58,148 bases of DNA from a virus, in IMG/VR virus record IMGVR_UViG_3300017968_000007, positions 1-58,148 of that record; one strand, 5' to 3'. This document shows, piece after piece, positions 48,452 through 58,147 of this stretch. Each line of letters opens with the position of its first letter. The stretch's first letter is position 1. The translations under genes and the position numbers were made by a program. The notes under the pieces are model-generated. The model saw only the letters and a list, made by a program, of their open reading frames with translations. It searched no databases and was not told where the DNA came from.

Positions 48452-50212
48452 ATGACTAAGGAACAGTTAGGTTGGTCATATAATCCAGCGTCTTTAATTC
48501 TTGTAGGCGAGATTACTGAAGCATTGCGGGCACAGGGCAATGTTTCTGCCACTGGAACTAGAATAAATGCGACCGCTGATTCGCCAGTTAAAAGTGCAAC
48601 TTATCATGAAATTCCACAGGCACAAGTTGGATTCATGCAGTATAGTGAATTTGCGAACAGTGCTAGAAAATTTAATGAAATACCATCTACGGAAACTGCA
48701 TATTCTGGAAGACATCCTTGGAATCTTATTGGTGCTACAAGTCTAGATGCGGTATTTTATCCGTATACAACTCAAACGGATGAATACAGAGCGGGAAAAT
48801 GGCTACCATATTGGACAAAGCCTACAGAAGCGGAAGGCGGCGATCCAACTGCAAGAGAGCTAAATCCATTCAATCCATTCAATGTTTTAGATGGAATAAA
48901 TCCAAAGGGCGGATATTCTGTTGCTAATGATCCGTGGATGTCTAGCGGTCATAATATTGCAATGGCTTTAAATTATAATCCAAAAGATTCTGGTATAAAT
49001 GGAAGTGGCGGATTTGTTGGAGACACTGGGATTTACCCTAGCGGATCTGGGTCTCCTATTGACTTTTATTTTGAAAAGGATCATTGGGGCAGACATATAG
49101 TAGAAACTGAAGGCATTAGAGGCGTTGGCTTTAAAGCACCAATGGTTTTAACTGGATGGGGATACGATACTGGAGGTAATCCCGTTCCATCAAGTGGCAG
49201 TACTTTTCATCCACAAGCAATGTACAATCCGCATTTGTGGAAGTCTGGACCTGTTGATTTAAGATGGGATGATGCGAGAGGCGTTTGGACCGGAGGAAAT
49301 ACTACTAAGATATATTTAGTAAAATTAACCAACGTTTACACTCCCCCAAGTTTTTCGTTTGAGGTTGATAGAAGTAATAGCAGAGATCAATATAGTAGAA
49401 ATGCCCCACAAAATATGAGGGCTTTTGATTCTACCGAGGCTATATATGATCCTGAATATCTAGCATATACTGCAAATGAAGATAACAAAAATTATTATGA
49501 ACAACTGGATTATACAAGTTTAGAGTTTCCATTTTATGAAGCATTTATTATTCGCGAAACTAAAGATTCGGTAGGTCAAAATTATTATAATATATGGACC
49601 AATGACTGTCAAGACTGTGGACATATTACAAATAGTGGATGCGGCACACAACATGGTAGCGATTCTACTGGTAAAAGAGTGTTGATAGAAAATCCTTTAC
49701 GTCAATCATTTGATGTTGGAGATTTAGCATTCACTGTAGATACTGGACGTAGAAAAAATGTAAATACAGGGTCTTTTATTGGCGGATCTGGAGAAAATGC
49801 TCGTGGTCAAATCGTGATTGATACAAGCGGTAATGGCTCTTTTCAAGTCACCTCGTCTGGATCTGGTTATACTTATGGAGGATTTGCACTATATTCTGGT
49901 TGCGATATTTGTGCTAGTCTAAGTTTAGTATTTTCTGATGGTAAACTAACAAGCGGAACGTTAGATCCAAACACTGGTTTAACAAATTATGGATTAACAT
50001 GTCCCGTTCAAATCTATGCAAATAATGCAACTGCTGAAACAGAGAGTCTACCAATACATTGGGTGACTCAGGCAGAGTTTAAATCTCAGCAAGTTGTTAC
50101 GCATGTAGAATGTGATAATGGCACTTTACAATCCTGTACATTAAAATTACAAACACAAGGATATAAGACCTGTGAGTGGTGTGGAGAAGACACGGCACTT
50201 ATAAATAATTAG
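48452..50212 (+). CDS. Distal tail protein with Cys-rich C-terminus
   Basis: A 586-residue protein starting MTKEQLGWSYNPASLILVGE. The last 200 residues contain cysteine pairs (NDCQDCGHI, SGCDICASL, KTCEWCGEDT). Beta-rich and aromatic-rich (YPSGSGSPIDFYFEKDHWGR). Belongs to the tail tip cluster; role unknown. RBS is weak (GGTAATACA). Confidence 0.7.
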   Translation: MTKEQLGWSYNPASLILVGEITEALRAQGNVSATGTRINATADSPVKSATYHEIPQAQVGFMQYSEFANSARKFNEIPSTETAYSGRHPWNLIGATSLDAVFYPYTTQTDEYRAGKWLPYWTKPTEAEGGDPTARELNPFNPFNVLDGINPKGGYSVANDPWMSSGHNIAMALNYNPKDSGINGSGGFVGDTGIYPSGSGSPIDFYFEKDHWGRHIVETEGIRGVGFKAPMVLTGWGYDTGGNPVPSSGSTFHPQAMYNPHLWKSGPVDLRWDDARGVWTGGNTTKIYLVKLTNVYTPPSFSFEVDRSNSRDQYSRNAPQNMRAFDSTEAIYDPEYLAYTANEDNKNYYEQLDYTSLEFPFYEAFIIRETKDSVGQNYYNIWTNDCQDCGHITNSGCGTQHGSDSTGKRVLIENPLRQSFDVGDLAFTVDTGRRKNVNTGSFIGGSGENARGQIVIDTSGNGSFQVTSSGSGYTYGGFALYSGCDICASLSLVFSDGKLTSGTLDPNTGLTNYGLTCPVQIYANNATAETESLPIHWVTQAEFKSQQVVTHVECDNGTLQSCTLKLQTQGYKTCEWCGEDTALINN

Positions 50213-50222
50213 GAATTTAAAA

Positions 50223-53200
50223 ATGGCTTTTATAACTCAGAGCGGGGACACTCCCTGTTATTCATGTGGCAAACAATGTATAAATGTAGAATTTTGTAGT
50301 GAAGGTGCCACATACGACCTAAGTGAATCAAACGGTATATCTCTTTCTAAGAATATAAAAGTTAAGATCATAGCCAACCCCGACTTTTGGGGCTTTGGAA
50401 CTATAGAGGATAATGTTTTAATATCTGGCTGGGCCACATGGGGTACAAGCTACTACGATTTCTTTGACGGTCATGACGAAGATCATTCAGCCACAAAAAC
50501 ATGTGGCAGTGTGACTTATGGGCCATTTATGAATGAACAACGTCCTGATGTATTTTATAGGACCGTTTATGATCCTTACGACTCGTCATTAGCCCCTACA
50601 TATAAAAAACATTATGATCAGGCTGGAGATTTAGATACCAGCACTCCACCAAAAGACAGGGGAGGTGCCGAGACTTACCTAGTAGATAGACCAAAAGGGC
50701 TTATAGAATATGTAACATCTGATGAAAATTCTTGCGACACTACAAGCCCAAACAAGGTTTTTAAGAAAACTCCAGAGAATTTTGGCTGGGGAAATAAGAT
50801 AAACTTCAGCACAAAGATATTTAAAAACCTTAGTGGTGCATGGAGACTATCTAGTATAGAAAACTGTTATGAGACTGAAGATCTATACGCTCCTCCCGGA
50901 TACCTATTAGATTGTAGTGGGGAGCCTAAGCAAAATATTGCTAGAGAAAGTCACCGCTTTGAGAAGTACGAGCATAATCAAAACCGAGCCAAGCTAACTG
51001 GTATTTCAAATTACTATAATTATGAATCCGGTTGTAGACCTGACGGTGCAGTAGCAGGAGAATACGCCGGTGGTTTTACAAATGCTAGTGGAATTTATCG
51101 TTCCGCCCAAGATGATTTTATACAAGCACGTTTCACTTATGGCGATGGTGCAGCCAGCGGTTTAAAAAATGGAATGACTTTAGGATTATATAACACCGTT
51201 AGTGGACAATTTAATGGGTCTTATACATTATTTGATGTTACCCATGAATCTAATTATACTTCAGCAAAATTTGTAGGTACTCAAGGTGAAGAGATCTTCT
51301 CTTTATCTGGATTAGCCACGGAAAGTGGTGATCATTGGATAGCATTTAATACGTATGATACTGACACATGCTGCGGACTGGCTGCATATGGAGTTGATGA
51401 TAGATGGAAATCTACCTGTAATACTGACTTTCATGTAGACTTCAGGAGAGTCTTAAATAATCCGAAAAATATTCGCCAGTCTAATAGAGATAGAGAATGG
51501 AGATACAATTACGGACTGTTTAATACAATTACTTCAAATGTTGATGCCGACAGTCCAAGATTTGATCAAAATTATGTATCAGTGAGTGGTGGGTACGCAA
51601 TTATTCAGAGTGGTGAAGAATTAATCACCTTTTCTGGATCGTATATGAGCGGAATTCCATATTTACAGAGAGAGATGTCGTATTACGGCCCCTTCTTCAA
51701 TGTAGATGCTTGTGATGATGCAAAAAGACTAGAACAAAAACAAACGCGGCTGAAAAATAAAAACGCTACATGTTACAGCAAAAGAGCGACCCTTGAAATA
51801 TTTCCAGACTGTGTAACCCAATTTGATAAGTATAATGAATGTGAAACCGAGACGGAAAAATATAAACAAAATCGACTACCTAGATTAGCTTTTGTTTATC
51901 GTGGATGCGACTTTAATGACAAGTGTTCATTTGACAGCTCTGGTCTTCCGCTGGGAGGATGGGAAAATTCTGAACCGGCAGATATGAATGATCTAAAAAG
52001 GCAGTTGGCCGGTCAAGAAATTCATATGTTTATTAATCTTGCCCGTGCTTGGGCCGGTAGGAAACCGGGATCTCCCTGTGTATGCGATTGTGGTGAAGAC
52101 CCGCCTGATGGACAACGACCTCCAGTACATGTATCTATTCCTTCAGTAATGACCTTCCCGACACTGCCAAACTTCGATATTGATCCGACTGGATATGGAT
52201 GCTTGGACGCAAGGTATCAGCTTCAGCAGTATAATCTATATGAAGGTCCGAATTATACTGATCCTAACACAGAATTTTGTGATCCACTACATACATCTTG
52301 CTGTGCCTGTAATATACGACAGCCATATACTACATATGGTTACATTATGAATTTATGCGGTAAAGAAGACCGTAATAGAAAGGATGTTATTACTAAGGCG
52401 TTTGCTAAGTTAAATCATGAAAAAACCTACACTAATCAAACTCCGTTAATAGACATTGATGAGCCTATGTACTGGAGTGTCACAGCCCCAATTCCAGCAC
52501 CATTCAACCCCTCTAGTGGATTATGGAGTAGTGGAACATCCAGCAGGGACGATGAGGGTGGTGACTTTTTCCAATATGGAGGAAGTGGATATGGATGGTG
52601 GGGATTAGCTGACACAAACAAAGCCGTAATTGCTCCTTACTTTACAACAAAATGTGGCGAATTTAGCTGCTGCGGGACACCAGAATGCAATCATATAGAT
52701 TATGATGCTAGTGGAACTTACACAAATGTTCTTGGCACTCATAATGGATGGCCTACTGATGGAGTTCCGTTCTTTATTGAATGGGAAGTTGATGATAGAT
52801 GTCTTGGATGTGTTAGTGCAAACATGAAGGCCGAGCCGCTCCATATAAAATTTAGTGGATTAGGGACTGAATATATTTGGGACGAGGCTGATAGATACGG
52901 ACATAACTACTGTAAATATGGTGATCCCGGATTTCTAAATCCGAAACTAGAGCCGGGATTATTTACCTGTGCGGATGGATATGGAAATGATTATTGTGCC
53001 AGCGGAGATGGATTACGTAAAGAATATGGACATGCATATACTGGTGAAACCTGTGGATGCCTTAGCTCCGAAGACGGATTTTCTGCAACATTAGAGCCTG
53101 TTGTAATTCCCAGCAGCGAGATTGTAATTGGATGGAGAAGCAGTCGGGACGGTGGTGGAGACTTGGGAGAAGTTGTTAGTTGTGCTTCATATAAAAGTAG

Positions 53201-56200
53201 GTACTTAGATCAGGATTATTTAGAAACAGCCGGATGCGGCTATAGAATTTTTGCAAAGGTAGAGCTTGCATGTCCCGGATTTCACGATTATTTAATAGAT
53301 CCTAGATATCCAGAGGCGAAATATGAAAGTAATCCAGTGGCTGCATTATGGGATGGTGGAGCTTCTTGTCAACACCATTATCCTGCTAGGGTTGGTTCTG
53401 CTGGAGATCTAGAATTAAAAACTACATTATATGCTGTAGTACCTCAATATGTAGACTTGTTTAGAAATATGACTGCCTATGGTTTAAGACATATTGATAC
53501 CCTAGCACGATGCCTTACTTCTGGAGATTTTTATGAAGTAAACAATTTATTTGGATTTTGTCCGGGAGATACTATTTATGCTTATGGATGTGAGTTAACG
53601 GCATCTAATGGAAGCAGATATTTTTATGGATGTCCAAATCCAGTAAGCCCATCTGAAAATCCTTGTAGTGGAAATACATTATGTAATACATGCCCCACGG
53701 GAATAGAAACATTTCGTCCCGGTGGTGGCGGTATCTCTTGTTTGTGTGATGAACAAATTGGATTTGAAGGTGTAGAACCCGCTAGGGCACCGTCAAACTA
53801 TCAATTTAATTCGTGTTTTTGTGATTGTCAAGATCCAACATTAGCTGCTATATATGAAATTGATTCTAATCATCAGCCTGTTTTAACATCTGGAAGTAGC
53901 TGTGCGACAATTTATTGGATTGGAGCTAGTGGAGCCAATGGAACTGTAATAGGACCAACAGATTTATCTTGTGGCCCTCCATGTCCATACATGGGTATTA
54001 ATCTAGGCACCTTTTCTTCAACAGATTGGTGGGACTGGAATCATGGGGTGAATGGATTAGTCAGCGGGATTAAATATGAGTTGAATGAACCATACATTGG
54101 TGGTGAGTGTGGACAAATGTCCAAAGGAGACTATCCCGGATCAGTAGTTGAATGTTCAGCAGTAGATTGCAGTCAGGATTCTAACGTTGGAAGCAAAAGT
54201 TGTGGCAATCCAATATATCACGGATTAGTTGGTGATGAACTGCCATTTTCTGGCGTTGAAGTTCGCAAGAAAAGATGTGCTCCCGAAGTTGCAATTGTAA
54301 ATAAGATCGACTGCTTTATTGGTCCTACTGGAGACACACAATATAGATTAGACCTTTCTAGAGAATACCATGAGCACGACAGAACTTGGTATGAGCAAAT
54401 TGTCGATGGGGAGGGAGAACAAGTTTGTGTAGCAGTTGCTGCTGGTGCCTACAGTGGAGAGGGTCTTTGCCATATCATTCCTTATGCCTTAGAAGCAGAC
54501 ACTGTTACTCCAGCATATGAGGCTCCATGCAGTATTCATCCGTCATCGGGTGTTTATGTAAATCAAGATTATCAATTTTCATCTCCGGGTTCTTCATATA
54601 GTCATGTATGGAATTATTTTAATTTATTTTATTCAAGTGGTCATCTGCCGACAGTAACTACCGGAAATTTAATTCCTTCAATAAATAGAGATGGCGATGG
54701 TCAATTCAATTGTAGCGGCCTTGGACCAGATCCGCCAGTTTCTACAACAATTTTTGAAACTGGAAAATATTATGATCCACTTAACTTTTATGGAATATTT
54801 GAAACAAATAAAAAACACAGTTGCGTTCAAGATTCATCTGAGTGTGGTGGTGAACTATGGTGCAATAAGATGTTGTTTCCAAGACATCACTATGCTAGTG
54901 GAACTAAGGTAGCTGCTTTTGCCGCACCTAGTGTTTGCACTACGACAAGTCAGTTTAAAACCGGCTATGGTTTTGATGGGTATACAAGTGCGGGAGAAGG
55001 TGATGATTTAAACCGAGAGCAGGTATTGAGATTTAGAGACTGGTGTGATGATGAAGTATTAGCAACGATTCAGAGTGGAGTTCATATTGACGATGTAACA
55101 ATCATAGTAGATGACTATCTACCTTTAATTGGAGTCGTCCATCCCGGATGGAGATTTGCTTCAGATGTTAAAAGCTGTACTGTTGTTGGAACTGGATGTG
55201 TGTCACAATTACCATTACATAGTGAACATACTATCTTAGCGGGCATACATCAGCCAAAAACATTTACTTCTAATGGTTTTGAGTCTATGGGCTACTATCT
55301 TGATAGGTTTGGAGTTTCTTTAGACGAGTCACAAACGGGACTAATTAGAGCTAGCGGAACTCCTGTTTCTGGAAATCATCAGTGTTTATTTAACCCATTT
55401 AAAATAATGATAGATGTGGAATGCTCACTTAATCGTATTGCTAGAAAAGGGGTCGAGAGAGATCCTCCTACATTGCTAAGAGGGGTGCAAGAATGGCCCG
55501 CAACAGCATGTCTTGGCAATATAGCAAATCCTCCATGTTCTTGTGGTGATAGTCAATGCAACTATAATGTTGACCCCCGAAAAGGACAGTGTCAGCAATT
55601 CAGACTAGCTACATATGTTGGAGAATCTGCAAATGCTGACTACTTATGTGCGTCAGGCATTCCCTCTCCGGGAAGTTGTCCATATCCAACCTGTGAAAGT
55701 GGTCCATTCCCTGTTCTAAAGATAATTGGAACTACTGGAGCATGGATTAGTGCAGACAATCTAGTTGATATGCCAGAATTTTCAGGAACCTACGGTGGAA
55801 CTAATATAGGCACCTGTTATGTTCCTCCCTCTGGTACAATCTCCGTCTCTTATTCCTATGCAACAACTGGTGTAGAAGCCGGATGGATGAAAAATACCTG
55901 CGATGGAAAATATTATAGAATTGATGACACCGGATATGCTCCAGTTTGGCAGTGTGATCAGTATCAATATATGTCATTTGCTGCTGGATCTATAATGTAT
56001 CCAGATAAATGTAGCTGTGAAGTTGATTGGATAAATGGATTATGTAGTGCTGACAAACGGTGTGTAGACTTCCACTCTTGTGATTGTGGAAATGGGTTTA
56101 TTAATGACATGCCATCCCCTCCAGCATTAACCTTCAATAGCGGCTGGTGGACTGAAGACTGTCACTGTGAAGGAACGGCAAAAACCGAATCTCCATGCAC

Positions 56201-56246
56201 TAATTCAAGAGTTCAATTTGAAATTACAGAAGCTGGTTATGACTGA
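50223..56246 (+). CDS. Giant cysteine-rich tail-tip protein
   Basis: A 2007-residue protein, last gene of the late operon. By my count it holds about 96 cysteines (4.8%), spread in CxC and CC clusters such as PCVCDCGEDPPDG, SCCACNIRQ, NSCFCDCQDP and KCSCEVDW, with many aromatic and glycine residues. No catalytic motif is seen. Position suggests the central fibre/receptor-binding or tip protein; the cysteines could hold metals or disulfides. Its GGAATTTAAAA ribosome site is modest. It converges with a minus-strand gene 19 bases beyond, with no terminator visible. Confidence 0.72.
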   Translation: MAFITQSGDTPCYSCGKQCINVEFCSEGATYDLSESNGISLSKNIKVKIIANPDFWGFGTIEDNVLISGWATWGTSYYDFFDGHDEDHSATKTCGSVTYGPFMNEQRPDVFYRTVYDPYDSSLAPTYKKHYDQAGDLDTSTPPKDRGGAETYLVDRPKGLIEYVTSDENSCDTTSPNKVFKKTPENFGWGNKINFSTKIFKNLSGAWRLSSIENCYETEDLYAPPGYLLDCSGEPKQNIARESHRFEKYEHNQNRAKLTGISNYYNYESGCRPDGAVAGEYAGGFTNASGIYRSAQDDFIQARFTYGDGAASGLKNGMTLGLYNTVSGQFNGSYTLFDVTHESNYTSAKFVGTQGEEIFSLSGLATESGDHWIAFNTYDTDTCCGLAAYGVDDRWKSTCNTDFHVDFRRVLNNPKNIRQSNRDREWRYNYGLFNTITSNVDADSPRFDQNYVSVSGGYAIIQSGEELITFSGSYMSGIPYLQREMSYYGPFFNVDACDDAKRLEQKQTRLKNKNATCYSKRATLEIFPDCVTQFDKYNECETETEKYKQNRLPRLAFVYRGCDFNDKCSFDSSGLPLGGWENSEPADMNDLKRQLAGQEIHMFINLARAWAGRKPGSPCVCDCGEDPPDGQRPPVHVSIPSVMTFPTLPNFDIDPTGYGCLDARYQLQQYNLYEGPNYTDPNTEFCDPLHTSCCACNIRQPYTTYGYIMNLCGKEDRNRKDVITKAFAKLNHEKTYTNQTPLIDIDEPMYWSVTAPIPAPFNPSSGLWSSGTSSRDDEGGDFFQYGGSGYGWWGLADTNKAVIAPYFTTKCGEFSCCGTPECNHIDYDASGTYTNVLGTHNGWPTDGVPFFIEWEVDDRCLGCVSANMKAEPLHIKFSGLGTEYIWDEADRYGHNYCKYGDPGFLNPKLEPGLFTCADGYGNDYCASGDGLRKEYGHAYTGETCGCLSSEDGFSATLEPVVIPSSEIVIGWRSSRDGGGDLGEVVSCASYKSRYLDQDYLETAGCGYRIFAKVELACPGFHDYLIDPRYPEAKYESNPVAALWDGGASCQHHYPARVGSAGDLELKTTLYAVVPQYVDLFRNMTAYGLRHIDTLARCLTSGDFYEVNNLFGFCPGDTIYAYGCELTASNGSRYFYGCPNPVSPSENPCSGNTLCNTCPTGIETFRPGGGGISCLCDEQIGFEGVEPARAPSNYQFNSCFCDCQDPTLAAIYEIDSNHQPVLTSGSSCATIYWIGASGANGTVIGPTDLSCGPPCPYMGINLGTFSSTDWWDWNHGVNGLVSGIKYELNEPYIGGECGQMSKGDYPGSVVECSAVDCSQDSNVGSKSCGNPIYHGLVGDELPFSGVEVRKKRCAPEVAIVNKIDCFIGPTGDTQYRLDLSREYHEHDRTWYEQIVDGEGEQVCVAVAAGAYSGEGLCHIIPYALEADTVTPAYEAPCSIHPSSGVYVNQDYQFSSPGSSYSHVWNYFNLFYSSGHLPTVTTGNLIPSINRDGDGQFNCSGLGPDPPVSTTIFETGKYYDPLNFYGIFETNKKHSCVQDSSECGGELWCNKMLFPRHHYASGTKVAAFAAPSVCTTTSQFKTGYGFDGYTSAGEGDDLNREQVLRFRDWCDDEVLATIQSGVHIDDVTIIVDDYLPLIGVVHPGWRFASDVKSCTVVGTGCVSQLPLHSEHTILAGIHQPKTFTSNGFESMGYYLDRFGVSLDESQTGLIRASGTPVSGNHQCLFNPFKIMIDVECSLNRIARKGVERDPPTLLRGVQEWPATACLGNIANPPCSCGDSQCNYNVDPRKGQCQQFRLATYVGESANADYLCASGIPSPGSCPYPTCESGPFPVLKIIGTTGAWISADNLVDMPEFSGTYGGTNIGTCYVPPSGTISVSYSYATTGVEAGWMKNTCDGKYYRIDDTGYAPVWQCDQYQYMSFAAGSIMYPDKCSCEVDWINGLCSADKRCVDFHSCDCGNGFINDMPSPPALTFNSGWWTEDCHCEGTAKTESPCTNSRVQFEITEAGYD

Positions 56247-56265
56247 GAATGAAAGTTAAGTCAAT

Positions 56266-56721
56266 CTACCATTTGTTTATTGGGCATGAAGAAGATTCCC
56301 ATTTTGTTTTAGCTTGAAGAAAGCATCCGCATTTAGTGCATCTAGATTTGTCCTTACTAATAAATGGACATGCTGCACAAATTTCTAACCGCTGCGTTTG
56401 TACATTAACGTCTACATTTTTCATCCCGTTGGATATATGATTTACTGCGGATTTTGCAAAGTTTTTAGCCATTTGTATGGCACTAGGCATTTCTTGTACT
56501 GATTCTTCTTGTACTGGTTCTTCTTGCTGTATAAACTTGTTATCATTATTTTCTTTACAATTATTAGGGTTTTGTCCGGGACCGCGACATGCCTCCCATT
56601 GAGCAAAATAACCAGAATGATTCTGACATAGTTTATGATAATGAGAGCTTTTTTGAATTCCATGTCTCTCACAAAATCCAGCAAGTGGACATTCGCATTG
56701 AGTTTTGGCTTTGTCACTCAT
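56266..56721 (-). CDS. Zinc-ribbon-type small phage protein
   Basis: A 151-residue protein with two Cys-rich ends. The N-terminal CECPLAGFCERHG plus HKLCQNHSG resembles the leader of the PRTase-HAD gene (26515). The C-terminal LEICAACPFISKDKSRC, TKCGCFLQAK and CPINKW matches a short zinc-ribbon pattern common in phage proteins. The middle is Gln/Glu-rich. Start at 56721 overlaps the preceding gene by 8 bases. Function unknown. Confidence 0.75.
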   Translation of the reverse strand: MSDKAKTQCECPLAGFCERHGIQKSSHYHKLCQNHSGYFAQWEACRGPGQNPNNCKENNDNKFIQQEEPVQEESVQEMPSAIQMAKNFAKSAVNHISNGMKNVDVNVQTQRLEICAACPFISKDKSRCTKCGCFLQAKTKWESSSCPINKW

Positions 56722-56947
56722 TAGTTATTCCTAGCAAGTTTTGATATGTTCCAACACCTAATAACATAGCATCAAGATAATCTCTATCTAATGCAATAAA
56801 GTGAACGTGACCAGCCATCTCTTGCCTAATGATTGGTGCTTCCCAATTCATTCCTTCAAATTCAGAAGAAGATATTGACTGTTCAACTATCTCACTAAAC
56901 ATTACCTTTTCATTTTCTGTTTTAAATATTAACCTATAGTACCTCAT
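56714..56947 (-). CDS. 77-residue unknown protein
   Basis: It begins MRYYRLIFKTENEKVMFSEI; RBS TATAGGAGACTATA. It has alternating hydrophobic residues and a C-terminal helix (LDAMLLGVGTYQNLLGITNE). It overlaps the zinc-ribbon gene, and a strong terminator lies just upstream of it, so it is probably read from another start or by readthrough. No family is recognised. Confidence 0.65.
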   Translation of the reverse strand: MRYYRLIFKTENEKVMFSEIVEQSISSSEFEGMNWEAPIIRQEMAGHVHFIALDRDYLDAMLLGVGTYQNLLGITNE

Positions 56948-56967
56948 TATAGTCTCCTATAAATCTT

Positions 56968-56999
56968 AAAAAAGCCCCGCCAAGAATTCTCAGCGGGGC
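56968..56999 (-). terminator. Canonical intrinsic terminator
   Basis: On the minus strand GCCCCGC (56999-56993) pairs with GCGGGGC (56980-56974) around a 12-base loop, followed by six T (56973-56968). It sits 29 bases past the 119-residue gene. Confidence 0.92.
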
Positions 57000-57028
57000 G
57001 GGCATGGTTTTAAACCAGCGGCAAGTGA

Positions 57029-57388
57029 TTACTCTTCCTTACCCGTTTCTTTATTATATTTAGTCCAAGGCTTCCAGTTTCCTTCCTCGTCCTTATTCTT
57101 TGGAAACAATCCGCCACCTTTCTTATTTACCCCGAACTTACGCTTAGCATAATGACATTCAGGTTGTGATGGATCAAAGCATACCATTTCATAGTATTCA
57201 TTGTCATCATTATCAGAGCGAACATTAATCTTCACTCTATCGGAAGTTTGTCCATTTCTCTCACAAGTGCAGTTGTCAAACAACTCTCCCATGTGATATA
57301 GAAATTTAAACATATCGCAATCTGTATCGCATTCTTGTGACACGACAACTTCTTTACCACCAATCTTTACAAGATATTCTACTTTCAT
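57029..57388 (-). CDS. 119-residue unknown protein
   Basis: It starts MKVEYLVKIGGKEVVVSQEC at an ATG overlapping the preceding stop (ATGA); RBS GAGG 10 bases upstream. It contains QECDTDCD and NCTCER cysteine pairs and YYEMVCFDPSQPECHYAKRK, ending in a Gly/Lys-rich tail. It is coupled to the Rad52-like gene, so may act with it in recombination (inference). Confidence 0.7.
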   Translation of the reverse strand: MKVEYLVKIGGKEVVVSQECDTDCDMFKFLYHMGELFDNCTCERNGQTSDRVKINVRSDNDDNEYYEMVCFDPSQPECHYAKRKFGVNKKGGGLFPKNKDEEGNWKPWTKYNKETGKEE

Positions 57389-58086
57389 GTGTTCCAATCC
57401 TCATCATAACCTTTAATACTGTCTGAGATTAGTTTTTTGTCATTTGATAATTTATTAAGTTCTTTAATCATCTTTGCAGCAGTTTCTTTCTTTACCTCAT
57501 AAATGCTTCTGTACTCCTTTTCTCCAGAATTAACAAAGGCAAGCACATTGATGTCTAGCTTTCTACAACGATTGTCAATGAAATTAACCTGATCATTGTT
57601 GATTCTGTCTTCGTTTTGTCCCGACTGTTCGCCTAAGAACTTAGATACATCTTTCTTGCATAGTTCTTCAGCCGCAACTACTCGAAGTTTCAATGCCTTG
57701 CGTAGTGCTCTACCTTCCGCTCTAGTACTAGCTGTAGCAGCAGCATGAACAGCAAACAGGTCATCTGTATTGCCTTCCCATACTTCTGCTGCATCAGCAT
57801 ACGTTTTAATATACTCTTCACCACTGCATCGTCTACATAGAAACTGAACTTCGTAAACAACAGTGGCTCTACCAATAGGACTATTGTTCTCTGCATGAAC
57901 AACCATAGTTGGCTTGCTTGAGATAATTTCTCCAATCAACATTTCTGCTACACGCCTTAGTCCAGCAACTAATGGATTGCCATCAATTAATTCCTTAGCA
58001 GTAAAGAACGACATCGCGTAGTCGCTCCATTCTGGATCATTAATGCTTGGTACTACTGCTTCTTCAGATTCTTCTTGCTTCGCCAT
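57385..58086 (-). CDS. Rad52-like recombination protein (tentative)
   Basis: A 233-residue protein starting MAKQEESEEAVVPSINDPEW. The segment PIGRATVVYEVQFLCRRC followed by AATASTRAEGRALRKALKL resembles the core strand and helix pattern of Rad52-superfamily annealing proteins of phages. The C-terminal half is helical and charged. GAGGTAAAAG precedes the ATG. The assignment rests on pattern memory and is uncertain. Confidence 0.5.
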   Translation of the reverse strand: MAKQEESEEAVVPSINDPEWSDYAMSFFTAKELIDGNPLVAGLRRVAEMLIGEIISSKPTMVVHAENNSPIGRATVVYEVQFLCRRCSGEEYIKTYADAAEVWEGNTDDLFAVHAAATASTRAEGRALRKALKLRVVAAEELCKKDVSKFLGEQSGQNEDRINNDQVNFIDNRCRKLDINVLAFVNSGEKEYRSIYEVKKETAAKMIKELNKLSNDKKLISDSIKGYDEDWNT

Positions 58087-58147
58087 CTTTTACCTCAATT
58101 TCTATCAACCGTTTATTGTTTTCGGGAAACTTTTCCCGAATCCTCTC
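58064..58147 (-). CDS. C-terminal fragment of next leftward gene (partial)
   Basis: The minus-strand frame is open from the window edge to a TGA at 58064-58066 (ERIREKFPENNKRLIEIEV then KDGEARRI). It overlaps the next gene's start by 23 bases in another frame, the same coupling as its neighbours. Only 27 codons are visible. Confidence 0.5.
   Translation of the reverse strand, partial: ERIREKFPENNKRLIEIEVKDGEARRI

Noticed and set aside
57690-57935. Minus-strand 81-codon frame inside the Rad52-like gene
   Set aside because: Shadow frame of the longer coherent protein.
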